Source of the DNA: Dialister hominis
GTDB taxonomy: Bacteria; Bacillota; Negativicutes; Veillonellales; Dialisteraceae
Reading direction: 5' to 3'
Assembly: GCF_007164725.1 (NCBI RefSeq)
Contig: NZ_AP019697.1
Span: 1,461,501-1,525,500 of the forward strand
DNA length: 64,000 nucleotides
Below, piece by piece: positions 17,324-25,923 of this stretch (position 1 is its first letter; every line of letters starts with the position of its first letter). The notes beneath the pieces were generated by a model. That model did no database searches. It was not told where the DNA came from and saw only the letters and a program-made list of their open reading frames with translations. A program made the translations under genes and the position numbers.

Positions 17324-18107
17324 CTTGTTTCAGTGAAAGGGAAATGATTGCTTCCGTAAATTGTAGAATGAAATTGAACACTAAAACTAAATAAAAAGAT
17401 CCATAGGATTGCATCAATGGTAAAATTAAGTTACGACACAAAATTAACCGGAGGCAATCACTATGGACTACCTAAATAATACCATTAATACCCTACCTCG
17501 CGAAAGAGGACAACACTTAAGATTTGAAGATCGATGCGAAATCAAAGCGCTCCATAAGCAAGGTTACTCTTATCGCCAGATTGCAAAAGCACTTAATTGC
17601 TCACCTAGTACTGTGGGCTACGAATTAAAACGTGGCACTGCAACTAAGACGACACATCGAGGCAGACCAACAGAGTATGTACCTAGTCGAGGTCAAGCCG
17701 TTTACTATGAAAACAGAAAACGTTCTGGTCGTAAACAGCGCATTACGTCTGAAAGTCCATTTGCTATTTGGGTTGCAGCGCAAGTTAAAAAAGCTAACTG
17801 GTCATTAGACGTATGTGCTGGCTATGCTAAGAAGCATAATCTGTTTACTGAAGAGGAACTTGTATGTGCTAAAACGCTGTATAACGCCCTTAATCAATCA
17901 CGCCTACCATTATCCCTATTCGATGTACCAGAACTGCTTAGTCGTAAAAAGTCAAAGCCTAAACAAGCAAAGAACGTACGCATCTTTGGCCGAAGTATTG
18001 ATGAACGACCAGATATCGTTAAGCTACATCTTGAGATTGGTCATTGGGAAATAGATACTATCGTTGGTAAGCGTAAAGGTAAAGAGGCTGTGGTACTAAC
18101 TTTAGTA

Positions 18108-19475
18108 GGGAGTGTAAAATAGTTTGTGTAAATCGGTATTGCATGAATCTACTTTATGCCCCATACTGGGGTAAACAAAGATAAGGACGGTAACAGAATG
18201 GCAAAGTGTAAAACTCCACCAACTACCCCAGGCGAGCAGATTGCTCAGCAAATCCTCAACAACTACGACATCAAGAGCGCGGAAGACGTACAGGACGTCC
18301 TGAAGCAGATTTTTGGCCCCATTTTTGAGTCCATGCTCAAAGGTGAGATGGAAAATCATCTCGGCCATAAGAAGCATGAGCGCTCCGAAGACGGTGACAA
18401 TGTCCGGAACGGCTATTCATCCAAGACGCTCAAGACCTCTCTGGGCGAGGTTCCTATCCGCGTCCCTAGGGATCGCCAGAGTACGTTTGAACCGCAGATC
18501 ATCAAGAAGCACCAGCGCGACGTTTCGTCCATCGAGGGCAAGGTACTGGCGATGTATGCCCGTGGCATGAGCCAACGCGACATCGCTGCAACCATCGAAG
18601 ACATCTACGGCTTCCAGATGTCACATGAACAGATCTCCACCATCACAGGCTGCGTCATGGAAGAGGTCGAGGCATGGCGGAATCGTCCGCTCCAGTCGTT
18701 CTATCCATTTGCTTTCGTCGACTGCATCTACGTATCGCTGCGCACGGAGTATGGCGTCCAGCAGGTGGCCGTCTATGTCATGCTTGCCTATGACGTCAAC
18801 GGCTGCAAGGATGTCCTTGGCCTCTGGATCAACGAGACGGAGAGCAAGCATGACTGGATGCAGATCTTCGACGAGCTGCGGGCTCGCGGCGTTAAGGATC
18901 TTGGCATCCTGTCCATGGATGGCGTGAGCGGATTGGAGGAAGGCGCCAAGGCTGTATTCCCGCATGCCACGGTTCAGCGCTGCATCGTACACCTCATCCG
19001 CAATTCCATCCGCTACATCCCACGCAAGCAGTGGAGTGCATTCACGAAGCAGCTGAAGCTCATCTATGGTGCCATCAACGTCAAGCAGGCCCGTCAGGAA
19101 TTCGAGAAGTTCAAGACCGACTGGCAGGCTTATCCAGGCGCGGTCAGCGTATGGGAAAACAATTTCTCACACGTCGAGCAGCTCTATAACTATGGCAGTG
19201 CCGTGCGCAAGATCATGTACACGACCAATGCCATCGAGAGCGTCAACTCTAGCTTCCGCAAGGTGACCAAGAAAGGCGCTTTCCCCAACGAGGATGCAGT
19301 CTTCAAGATTTTCTACCTACGCATCCAAGAGCTCTATAAAAAATGGAAAGGTCGTCACGTCGCAAGCTGGGCGATGGTCCGGAACCAGCTGCTCATGGAC
19401 GACAGGATGTCTCAGCTTATGCAGCAATACGATGTTGCTTATTGAATCGATTTACACAAAACTCTTGACACACCC
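18108..19475 (+). mobile_element. IS256-family insertion sequence, copy 2
   Basis: Same 1,368-bp length and ends as copy 1. It has an intact 8-bp target duplication, CTTTAGTA, at 18100-18107 and 19476-19483, which fixes both boundaries exactly. Confidence 0.96.
18198..19445 (+). CDS. IS256-family transposase, copy 2
   Basis: A 415-aa transposase nearly identical to copy 1. The five differences are N/K at residue 3, A/D and S/F in the SKHxWMQIxDE segment, R/W in AVSVxENNF, and N/S in GRHVAxWAM. Catalytic segments are intact, so it could be active and could act on both elements. Confidence 0.94.
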   Translation: MAKCKTPPTTPGEQIAQQILNNYDIKSAEDVQDVLKQIFGPIFESMLKGEMENHLGHKKHERSEDGDNVRNGYSSKTLKTSLGEVPIRVPRDRQSTFEPQIIKKHQRDVSSIEGKVLAMYARGMSQRDIAATIEDIYGFQMSHEQISTITGCVMEEVEAWRNRPLQSFYPFAFVDCIYVSLRTEYGVQQVAVYVMLAYDVNGCKDVLGLWINETESKHDWMQIFDELRARGVKDLGILSMDGVSGLEEGAKAVFPHATVQRCIVHLIRNSIRYIPRKQWSAFTKQLKLIYGAINVKQARQEFEKFKTDWQAYPGAVSVWENNFSHVEQLYNYGSAVRKIMYTTNAIESVNSSFRKVTKKGAFPNEDAVFKIFYLRIQELYKKWKGRHVASWAMVRNQLLMDDRMSQLMQQYDVAY

Positions 19476-19678
19476 CTTTAGTAGAGAAAGTAACGCATAA
19501 ATTCATTGCTATTAAGATTCGACGTAAAGATGTAGCATCTGTAAAAGCTGCTTTACGTAGTCTCAAAATATATTATGGATCACAATTTGCTACTGTATTT
19601 AAAACAATTACAGCAGACAACGGAACTGAGTTTGCGGAATTATCTCAGTTAGAACGATATGGTATAATGGTATATTTT

Positions 19679-19720
19679 GCTCATCCATATAGCTCTTATG
19701 AGAGAGCTATATGGATGAGC
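19679..19720. repeat. Perfect 18-bp inverted repeat inside the IS30 transposase
   Basis: GCTCATCCATATAGCTCT and its exact reverse complement flank the 6-base loop TATGAG. IS30 proteins usually read SSYERGTNERHNR here. The right arm replaces the codons for GTN and changes the frame, consistent with a copy of the left arm made by template switching. Confidence 0.85.
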
Positions 19721-19976
19721 GTCACAATCGCATTTTCAGAAAGTACGTACCTAAAGGAAAGTCTATCGAAAACTACTCTGCTGAGCAGATTCTCTGGTTT
19801 GCAGAGGATATGAATTCATTACCTAGAAAGTCCCTTGGGTATGATACGCCTGATGATTTATTCGAAGCTTATTTAGATACCGTCTATGCAGCTTAAATTA
19901 TTTGGTTAAAGGTGTTCAATTTGAACTTGCAATTTTAGAAATGATTGCTTCTACTGAGACATTAAAAAATGGCAAG

Positions 19977-20004
19977 GAAAAAGGACCTGTCCTCAGACAG
20001 ATCC
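19977..20004 (-). terminator. Terminator of tRNA-Ser (GGA)
   Basis: On the minus strand GGATCTGTC and GACAGGTCC pair around TGAG, followed by TTTTTCC. Confidence 0.8.
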
Positions 20005-20009
20005 TCATT

Positions 20010-20101
20010 TGGCGGAGAGAGGGGGATTCGAACCCCCGTGACGGTATTCGCCGTCAACATGATTTCCAATCATGCACCTTAAACCGCTCGGACACCTCTC
20101 C
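20010..20101 (-). tRNA. tRNA-Ser (GGA)
   Basis: A 92-base class II tRNA with acceptor GGAGAGG/CTCTCTCC, anticodon loop TTGGAAA, a long variable arm and encoded CCA. The IS30 element sits about 60 bases beyond its 3' end. Confidence 0.96.
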
Positions 20102-20187
20102 ATGCTGCTTTTCCCTGACCTTTCGGCCAGCCTGTATGAGCCGTGGTTTTCGGCTTTTTGGGCTCGTCAGTAACAACTGACTTAATC

Positions 20188-20216
20188 ATTATACACATCA
20201 AAGCAGCATGTGTCAA
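20188..20216 (-). promoter_or_regulatory. Promoter of tRNA-Ser (GGA)
   Basis: TTGACA (20211-20216), 17-base spacer and TATAAT (20188-20193) with TGTG before the -10 box. The first transcribed stretch of about 80 bases before the tRNA holds small GC hairpins. Confidence 0.88.
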
Positions 20217-20224
20217 CGGAAAAT

Positions 20225-21205
20225 TTACATTTTTTCAAAAATTTCCTGAAGTCTTTCGTTTTCGTTTGTTTCACCAAGGGCAAGGACGAGGAGAAGGCGG
20301 GCTTTCCAGCCGGAGAGGTCTCCGCCCAGGATGATGCCGCTTTCTTTCATGGAGAGGGCGCTTCCTTCGTAGCTGTATTCCTGCATGACGCTTCCAGAGG
20401 GGACGCGGGTGGTGAGGACTACGGGGATGCCCTGCTTGCGGAGGGCAAGGATTTCTTTTCTGCAGAGGGGCGGTACGTTGCCGCAGCCCAGGCCGTCTAT
20501 GACGACACCTTTGACGCCTGCTTTTCCTGCGCATTTGACGATTTCTCCATCCATACCGGACCATGCGGAGATGAGCCAGACGTTTGGTTCGATGGTTTCC
20601 GGATGAAGTCTTGCATGGGGCATAGGTCTTCTTCCATAAATGATTTCCTTGCCATAGACAGCACCAAGGGGTCCGTAGTTCAGATCGCGGAAGGTGTCCG
20701 GATTGGTCGTATGGGATTTTGTGACGTCTTTGGCTGCGTAAATGCGGTCCTGCAGGCAGACGAGGACGCCCATGCCTTTGGACATGTCGTCAGCAGCAGT
20801 GCGGACGGCGGAGAGGATATTTTCCGGGCCGTCAGCAGAGAGTTCGGAAGCTCCTCTCATGGCGCCTGTGACGCAGACTGGTTTTTCTGTTTTCAGGGAC
20901 ATGTCGAGGAAGAATGCGGTTTCTTCCAGGGTATCGGTCCCATGGGTGACGACGAAGCCGTCTGCTTTCCCCTCTTCAGATAGTTTGTCGATCAGATGAG
21001 AGAGGTCGAACATTTTCTCTGCGCTCATCCAGCCGCTCGGCACGTTGGAGAATTCGACGACGGAAACGTCTGCCCAGTCAGAAAGTCCGGGAACGGCAGC
21101 TGCCAGATCTTCTCCAGATACAGCAGGAACGAGGCCGCCGGTTTCCGGGTCTTTTTTCATGGCAATGGTGCCGCCGGTTGTAATGACGATGATATGTTTT
21201 TTCAT
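20225..21205 (-). CDS. ansA: L-asparaginase
   Basis: Hydrolyses asparagine to aspartate and ammonia. The 326-aa protein has both catalytic Thr signatures, ITTGGTIAM near residues 8-16 and VTHGTDTLEETA near 85-96, plus the GAMRGASELSADGPENI segment. No signal peptide is visible, so the cytoplasmic type I form is likely. The start follows AAAGGATGAAATC. It is a stand-alone gene. Confidence 0.94.
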   Translation of the reverse strand: MKKHIIVITTGGTIAMKKDPETGGLVPAVSGEDLAAAVPGLSDWADVSVVEFSNVPSGWMSAEKMFDLSHLIDKLSEEGKADGFVVTHGTDTLEETAFFLDMSLKTEKPVCVTGAMRGASELSADGPENILSAVRTAADDMSKGMGVLVCLQDRIYAAKDVTKSHTTNPDTFRDLNYGPLGAVYGKEIIYGRRPMPHARLHPETIEPNVWLISAWSGMDGEIVKCAGKAGVKGVVIDGLGCGNVPPLCRKEILALRKQGIPVVLTTRVPSGSVMQEYSYEGSALSMKESGIILGGDLSGWKARLLLVLALGETNENERLQEIFEKM

Positions 21206-21271
21206 GATTTCATCCTTTCAATCGTTATCGGTTTTTATTATTGTATCACCGCCATACAGAGTCATCGCATG

Positions 21272-21297
21272 AGAAAAGGAGCGGATTTCTCCGCTCC
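21272..21297 (-). terminator. Terminator of livHMGF
   Basis: GGAGCGGA and TCCGCTCC pair around GAAA-type loop bases and are followed by TTTTCTC on the minus strand. Confidence 0.8.
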
Positions 21298-21340
21298 CTT
21301 CCTCTGGATCGTGTTGCAACCTGTGAGGGTTGATATATGG

Positions 21341-22060
21341 CTACTGTTTTTTCTTTCCGCCCAGATAGGCCGCCATGACATCCGGGTTGCTAGCCACTTC
21401 CTGCGCAGGCCCCTCCATGACGATTTTGCCCGTCTCCATGACGTAAGCGTAATCGGCAATCTGGAGCGCTTTGCGGGCGTTCTGCTCAACCAAAAGAACA
21501 GTAGTACCCATTTTGTTAATGTCTTTGATTACATCAAAGATCTGCTGTACGACCAAAGGCGCAAGGCCCATGGAGGGTTCATCAAGAAGCATGACTTCCG
21601 GTCTGGCCATCATGGCGCGGCCGATGGCGAGCATCTGCTGTTCGCCGCCGGAGAGTGTGCCTCCGAACTGGTTTTGTCTTTCAAAAAGTCTGGGGAAGCG
21701 TTCGAATACCTTAGAGAGGTCTTCGCTGATTCCCGCTTTGTCTTTTCTCTGGAAAGCGCCGAGCTCCAGATTTTCACGGACGGACATGTTCTGGAGGATC
21801 TGGCGTCCTTCCGGTACGAGCACGACGCCGCCTCTGACGATTTCGAAGGGCTTCTTGCCGACGATGGATTCGCCTTTGAAGAGGACGTCGCCTGCGACTG
21901 GCTTCATGACGCCCATGATCGTTTTCATGGTCGTGGACTTGCCGGCGCCGTTGGCACCGATGAGTGTGACGATTTTTCCTTCCGGTACGGAGAGGTTGAC
22001 GCCTTTCAGCGCTTTAATGTTCCCGTAGGAAGATTCAATGTTTTTCAGTTCAAGCAGCAT
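21341..22060 (-). CDS. livF: Branched-chain amino-acid ABC transporter ATPase LivF
   Basis: One of two ATPases that power HAAT-family uptake of Leu, Ile and Val. The 239-aa protein has Walker A GANGAGKST near residues 34-42, signature LSGGEQQMLAIGRAMM, Walker B MLLDEPSMGL and a switch His region (LLVEQN). Start and livG stop overlap by one base. Confidence 0.95.
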   Translation of the reverse strand: MLLELKNIESSYGNIKALKGVNLSVPEGKIVTLIGANGAGKSTTMKTIMGVMKPVAGDVLFKGESIVGKKPFEIVRGGVVLVPEGRQILQNMSVRENLELGAFQRKDKAGISEDLSKVFERFPRLFERQNQFGGTLSGGEQQMLAIGRAMMARPEVMLLDEPSMGLAPLVVQQIFDVIKDINKMGTTVLLVEQNARKALQIADYAYVMETGKIVMEGPAQEVASNPDVMAAYLGGKKKQ

Positions 22061-22827
22061 CAGTTGTCATCCTCCTTCCCGAGGTATGCTTCAATAACCT
22101 GCGGATTGTTCTGCACTTCATCCGGCACGCCTTCAGCGAGTTTCTTGCCGAAGTTGACGACCATGACGCGGTCGCACAGGCTCATGACGAGCTGCATGTC
22201 GTGTTCGATCAGGACGATCGTGATGCCGAACTTTTCGCGGATATTTCTGATCAGTTCTGTCAGGGCAGCTGTTTCGCTGTCGTTCATGCCGGCTGCCGGT
22301 TCATCGAGGAGGATGAGTTTCGGCTTTGTTGCCATGGCGCGGGCGATTTCCAGCTTTCTCTGCTTGCCGTATGGAAGCTCGGTAGCCAGGCGGTCCGCAT
22401 CTTTATCCAGGCCGACAAAAGCAAGGAGTTTCATTGCTTCTTCGCAGGCTTCTTTTTCTTCCTTCTGCTGGGAAGCGGTATGGATGATGCTGGCCAGGAG
22501 GCCGGATTTCATGCGGTCATGGACACCGACCAGGATATTTTCCAGTACGGTCATACCGGTGAAAAGGCGGATGTTCTGGAATGTACGGGCAATGCCCAGG
22601 TTGATGATCTGGTAAGGCTTCTTCCCTTCAATGGACTGGCCGTTGAAGATGACGTCGCCTTCGGTGACCTGGTAGACGCCTGTGATCAGGTTGAAAATGG
22701 TGGTCTTGCCGGCGCCGTTTGGTCCGATGACGCCATAGATTTCTCCTTCATCGACATGGAAGGACATATTGGAAACGGCTGTCAGGCCGCCGAACTGTTT
22801 AACGACATCTTTCATTTCGAGCAGCAT
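22060..22827 (-). CDS. livG: Branched-chain amino-acid ABC transporter ATPase LivG
   Basis: The partner ATPase, 255 aa. It has Walker A GPNGAGKTT, NLGIARTFQNIRLF, the LivG-type insertion after VGVHDRM, the signature LPYGKQRKLEIARAMA (YGKQR in place of SGGQ, usual for LivG), and Walker B LILLDEPAAGMN. It overlaps livM by one base. Confidence 0.95.
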   Translation of the reverse strand: MLLEMKDVVKQFGGLTAVSNMSFHVDEGEIYGVIGPNGAGKTTIFNLITGVYQVTEGDVIFNGQSIEGKKPYQIINLGIARTFQNIRLFTGMTVLENILVGVHDRMKSGLLASIIHTASQQKEEKEACEEAMKLLAFVGLDKDADRLATELPYGKQRKLEIARAMATKPKLILLDEPAAGMNDSETAALTELIRNIREKFGITIVLIEHDMQLVMSLCDRVMVVNFGKKLAEGVPDEVQNNPQVIEAYLGKEDDN

Positions 22828-23792
22828 TAGTCATCTCCTCCTTCCACTTTGACTGGTTTTGCTTTTCTGGAAAATTTAGAGGAAATCCATTTCATAGCAT
22901 CATAGGACAGGATGCCGTCCGGGCGGAAGCCCATCAGGACGACGAGCATGATGCCGTAGATCATGTCTCTGTATTCAGAAAGAGCACGGAGGGATTCCGG
23001 AACGATGGTAAGGATGGCAGCGCCCAGGACAGAGCCCCAGAGAACGTTGCTGCCGCCGAATACGGTGTAAAGAAGGATGTCGACGACTTTGTGCCAGTCG
23101 AAATCGGTCGGTGTGATGAAGAATGTGGCATGTGCATAGAGTGCGCCGGCTACGCCTGCGAAGAATGCGCTGAAGAGGAATGCCATCATTTTGTAGTAAA
23201 CGACATTGATGCCTGTCAGGGATGCTGCGTATTCATCCGCTTTGACAGCTGCCATCGCGCGGCCCACGCGGGAGTGTTCCAGTCTGTACCAGAAGGTGAC
23301 GATGGCGATGACGATGAGGAGAAGGACGATGCACATCAGGAACTGGCCGCCTGTCTGGGAGTCCATTTCCAGAGCATCGAGAAGGCCCCAGTCGCTGGCA
23401 TAGTCAGAAAGCGTGGATGCCATGGACGGAATGCCGGAGAAACCAAGCGCGCCGTGCGTGATGGTCAGGTTTAATGCGATAACGCGGACGACTTCGCCAA
23501 AGCCCAGTGTCGCGATGGCCAGGTACAAGCCGCGCAGGCGGATGGTCGGAAGGCCGATGATCATGGCTACGAAAGCTGCCATGAGGCCGCCGCAGAAGAT
23601 GCCAAGAGGCATCGGGAAACCGTAATCAGCCGTCAGGATGGCTGAAGTGTAAGCGCCGAAGCTCATGAGACCTGCATTGCCCAGGGAAAGAATGCCTGTG
23701 CAGAGGGTCATGTAAATCGTCAATGCAAGTATAATGTTGATGCAGACGAAAGTGAAGACCTGCAGGAAATACCCGTTCAATAACTCTTCCAT
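22827..23792 (-). CDS. livM: Branched-chain amino-acid ABC transporter permease LivM
   Basis: A membrane permease of 321 aa with about eight to ten helices. It contains LSLGNAGLMSFGAYTSAIL and RGLYLAIATLGFGEVVRVI, both hallmarks of LivM, and the EYAASLTGINVVYYKMMAF cytoplasmic loop that contacts the ATPase. The gene overlaps livH by one base. Confidence 0.95.
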   Translation of the reverse strand: MEELLNGYFLQVFTFVCINIILALTIYMTLCTGILSLGNAGLMSFGAYTSAILTADYGFPMPLGIFCGGLMAAFVAMIIGLPTIRLRGLYLAIATLGFGEVVRVIALNLTITHGALGFSGIPSMASTLSDYASDWGLLDALEMDSQTGGQFLMCIVLLLIVIAIVTFWYRLEHSRVGRAMAAVKADEYAASLTGINVVYYKMMAFLFSAFFAGVAGALYAHATFFITPTDFDWHKVVDILLYTVFGGSNVLWGSVLGAAILTIVPESLRALSEYRDMIYGIMLVVLMGFRPDGILSYDAMKWISSKFSRKAKPVKVEGGDD

Positions 23793-24673
23793 TACGGTCT
23801 GCCTCCTTTCCCCGCTTTGGAGAATAACCCTTCAGGACGAAGGAACAGAATCAGGATGATCATGCCGAATGCGACAGCGTCCCTGTAGGAGGATGCGCCG
23901 TATGCGACGGTGAATACTTCTGCAATGCCCAGAATGAAACCGCCGGCCATTGCGCCTTCTACGTTGCCGAGACCGCCCATGATGAGGACTGCCAGGCCCT
24001 TGAGGCCCATAGCCGTGCCCATTGTCGGTTCGATGGCGTTGAAGGAAAGTCCGATCAGCACGCCAGCGGCTGCGCCCAGTGCGGATGCCAGCATGACGGT
24101 GAAGGTGATGATGCGGCCTGTGTTTATGCCAAGCAGGCCTGCTGTTTCAGCGTTTTCAGAAGTCGCTCTGACTGCTTTGCCGACTTTTGTACGGTCAAGT
24201 AGCAGTGTCAGGAGAACCATCAGGACAACGGCCGTGCCGAGGCTGATGATCTGGATGCCTGAAATCTTGAAGAGGCCCATATCCATCAGGCTGTTGTCGA
24301 ATGTGGCCGGGAAAGACCGCGTCTGCGGACCCCAGACCATGAGCGCCACGCTTTCAAGGAACGTGGATACGCCGATTGTACTGATTAAAGGCGCAAGATG
24401 GGTGACCTTGCGGCGGCGGAGAGGACGGAGAGCAAAGATTTCCAGTCCGTAGCCCAGTACGGCTCCGCCGATCATAGCACCGATAAGTGCAGGAAAAATT
24501 CCAAATCCTGCTTCTGTGACAAGAAGCAGTCCGATGTAAGCGCCCATCATGAAGATGCCGCCATGTGCCATGTTGACGATATTGAGTACGCCGAATACCA
24601 GCGTATAGCCGATGGCAATGACCGCATAGGCGCTTCCCAGCGTTAACCCGTTGACAAGCTGTTGAAAGAACAC
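23792..24673 (-). CDS. livH: Branched-chain amino-acid ABC transporter permease LivH
   Basis: A 293-aa permease. The GTG at 24673 is preferred, giving the usual LivH opening FFQQLVNGLTLGSAYAVIAI; AAGGGGATAG lies upstream. A longer frame would start inside the leader. GYTLVFGVLNIVNMAHGGIF and TSENAETAGLLGINTGRI are family hallmarks. It is the first gene after the T-box leader. No periplasmic-binding protein (livK) is present in the operon. Confidence 0.94.
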   Translation of the reverse strand: MFFQQLVNGLTLGSAYAVIAIGYTLVFGVLNIVNMAHGGIFMMGAYIGLLLVTEAGFGIFPALIGAMIGGAVLGYGLEIFALRPLRRRKVTHLAPLISTIGVSTFLESVALMVWGPQTRSFPATFDNSLMDMGLFKISGIQIISLGTAVVLMVLLTLLLDRTKVGKAVRATSENAETAGLLGINTGRIITFTVMLASALGAAAGVLIGLSFNAIEPTMGTAMGLKGLAVLIMGGLGNVEGAMAGGFILGIAEVFTVAYGASSYRDAVAFGMIILILFLRPEGLFSKAGKGGRP

Positions 24674-24738
24674 GATCTCTATCCCCTTTCTCAAATAGAA
24701 GGCAAGCCTTCTTCTCTTAACAGAACGAATGGTACAAA

Positions 24739-25110
24739 AAAGCCCCTGCTGCAATCTGGCGTCATTGCAACAGGGGCGAAAGGATTCGCGGTACCACCCT
24801 ACATTATACTCAAGTGTTTTCATCCGTAACGTGGACAGACGCCTTCATCTACTTATTTCGGCAAAGGAGCTCACGGGTGATATTAAATCCTGGAATGCAC
24901 CGGTTTGCACCATACACCGGCTCTCTGAGGCATGGACCACAATTTACTTTGTCCCATTCATCGCTTTTCATATGCCTGTAACGCCGGCCGCGTCGAAAGC
25001 TAATCTGTTCACTTTCGAGAACTCCCGGGTGAGCTCGCATTGTGATGTCTGCACCGGCTTTCACCATCCGCCGGTTCTCTGGAGCATATTATCAGAATGC
25101 TTATCCCGAT
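24739..25110 (-). promoter_or_regulatory. T-box leader controlling livHMGF
   Basis: The minus strand carries AGGGTGGTACCGCG, the conserved T-box antiterminator sequence, followed by a terminator hairpin (GCCCCTGTTGCAAT paired with ATTGCAGCAGGGGC, then TTTTTT). The Stem I apical part AGAGAACCGGCGG with TGGTGAAAGCCGG fits the AG bulge and distal loop. The specifier loop is probably at 25044-25046, reading AUC (isoleucine), bounded by GCATT/AATGC pairing. Uncharged tRNA would stabilise the antiterminator and switch on the transporter. Confidence 0.88.
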
Positions 25111-25141
25111 CCTTGCCATTCGTTCTGTCGTTATTGTTGAT

Positions 25142-25169
25142 ATTATACCCTTGCCAAATGAAATGTCAA
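25142..25169 (-). promoter_or_regulatory. Promoter of the T-box/livHMGF transcript
   Basis: Minus strand TTGACA (25164-25169), 16-base spacer, TATAAT (25142-25147). Confidence 0.85.
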
Positions 25170-25352
25170 TAGATTTCTTTCGAATTCTGAAAAATCATTT
25201 CAACAGAGCTGCCTTATCAATAAATCGTATCTTTTCGTACCGCTTTTCCTTTTCTATGATACAATACAATTATCAATCAGGAGGCAATCCGCATTCCGCC
25301 GTACTTTTTTTCAAAAAAGGAACCGACGGGCTCTTTCAAAGGGGGAATTTCT

Positions 25353-25766
25353 ATGCTGCAGCAGATCTCCATCTTCACTGCCAACCAGAAAGGCGCGCTG
25401 AGCAAGATCACAGCCATTCTGGAAAAGAACAATATCAACATTTACACGATGTTGGCAACCGACAGCGCCGAATTCGGTATCGTACGCCTCATCACGGACG
25501 ACGCTGAAAAATCAGAGAAAGCGCTGAAGGACGCAGGATACCAGTGCCGCCTCGACTGCATCATTGCCGTCGACATGGCATCGGACAAGCCTGGCACATT
25601 GAATCACATCCTCGCCGATCTCAATGATGCCAATGTCATGATCCGCTATCTCTACATTTCCTTTGACCGCCAGACCGGCACGCCGATCGCTGTCTTCAAT
25701 ACGAATGATTCCGAAACGGAGACATTCCTTCGCGGCAAGGGCTACAAACTGCTCGACACGCTGTAA
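25353..25766 (+). CDS. Tandem ACT-domain protein
   Basis: A 137-aa protein built of two ACT modules, usually amino-acid-binding regulatory folds. The first starts MLQQISIFTANQKGALSKIT (about 1-65), and the second reads IIAVDMASDKPGTLNHILAD (about 71-137). The start has AAGGGGGAATTTCT upstream. Free-standing ACT proteins of this kind lack a catalytic domain. It is divergent from the T-box/liv promoter, which fits a role in amino-acid sensing, but this is inference. Confidence 0.9.
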   Translation: MLQQISIFTANQKGALSKITAILEKNNINIYTMLATDSAEFGIVRLITDDAEKSEKALKDAGYQCRLDCIIAVDMASDKPGTLNHILADLNDANVMIRYLYISFDRQTGTPIAVFNTNDSETETFLRGKGYKLLDTL

Positions 25767-25782
25767 GACATGCATTCAAAAG

Positions 25783-25813
25783 TCCGGCCGCTTTCGCAGT
25801 GCCGGATTTTTTT
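25783..25813 (+). terminator. Terminator of the ACT-domain gene
   Basis: TCCGGC and GCCGGA pair, followed by seven Ts. Confidence 0.8.
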
Positions 25814-25862
25814 CAGGGCCCATGGTATATAGAAGCATACCATGTATCATATTTTTGCGTAC

Positions 25863-25891
25863 TTGGAATCCATTTTCACTCTGACTATAAT
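25863..25891 (+). promoter_or_regulatory. Promoter of the thioesterase gene pair
   Basis: TTGGAA (25863-25868), 17 bases, TATAAT (25886-25891), about 33 bases before the start codon. Confidence 0.75.
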
Positions 25892-25923
25892 GAAAACAGG
25901 AAATGGAAATGAAAGGAGTCATG

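Larger units (their letters stand above)
17463..19896 (+). pseudogene. IS30-family transposase, split and frameshifted
   Basis: The N-terminal part starts MDYLNNTINTLPRERGQHLR and has the helix-turn-helix (YSYRQIAKALNCSPSTVGYE) and IGHWEIDTIVGKRKGKEAVV of the DDE core. At 18108 IS256 copy 2 interrupts it. It resumes at 19484 with VTHKFIAIKIRRKDVASVKA and the second catalytic site TADNGTEFAE. A perfect palindrome at 19679-19720 then shifts the frame, after which DERHNRIFRKYVPKGKS and the normal C-terminus follow. It is doubly inactivated. Confidence 0.9.
17355..19938 (+). mobile_element. IS30-family insertion sequence, interrupted by IS256 copy 2
   Basis: Inverted ends pair over about 28 bp (left CGTAAATTG...AAATTGAACAC, right reverse complement CTAAAATTG...AAATTGAACAC). 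A 13-bp target duplication, AAATGATTGCTTC, flanks it at 17342-17354 and 19939-19951. Without the 1,368-bp IS256 insertion and its 8-bp duplication the element would be 1,208 bp, normal for IS30. Confidence 0.88.

Noticed and set aside
20103-20187. A separate small RNA between the tRNA-Ser promoter and the tRNA
   Set aside because: Small GC hairpins are present, but this is simply the leader of the tRNA precursor and has no terminator.
24849-25067. A 72-codon minus-strand frame between livH and its promoter
   Set aside because: It lies wholly inside the T-box leader and its bases are explained by RNA structure.
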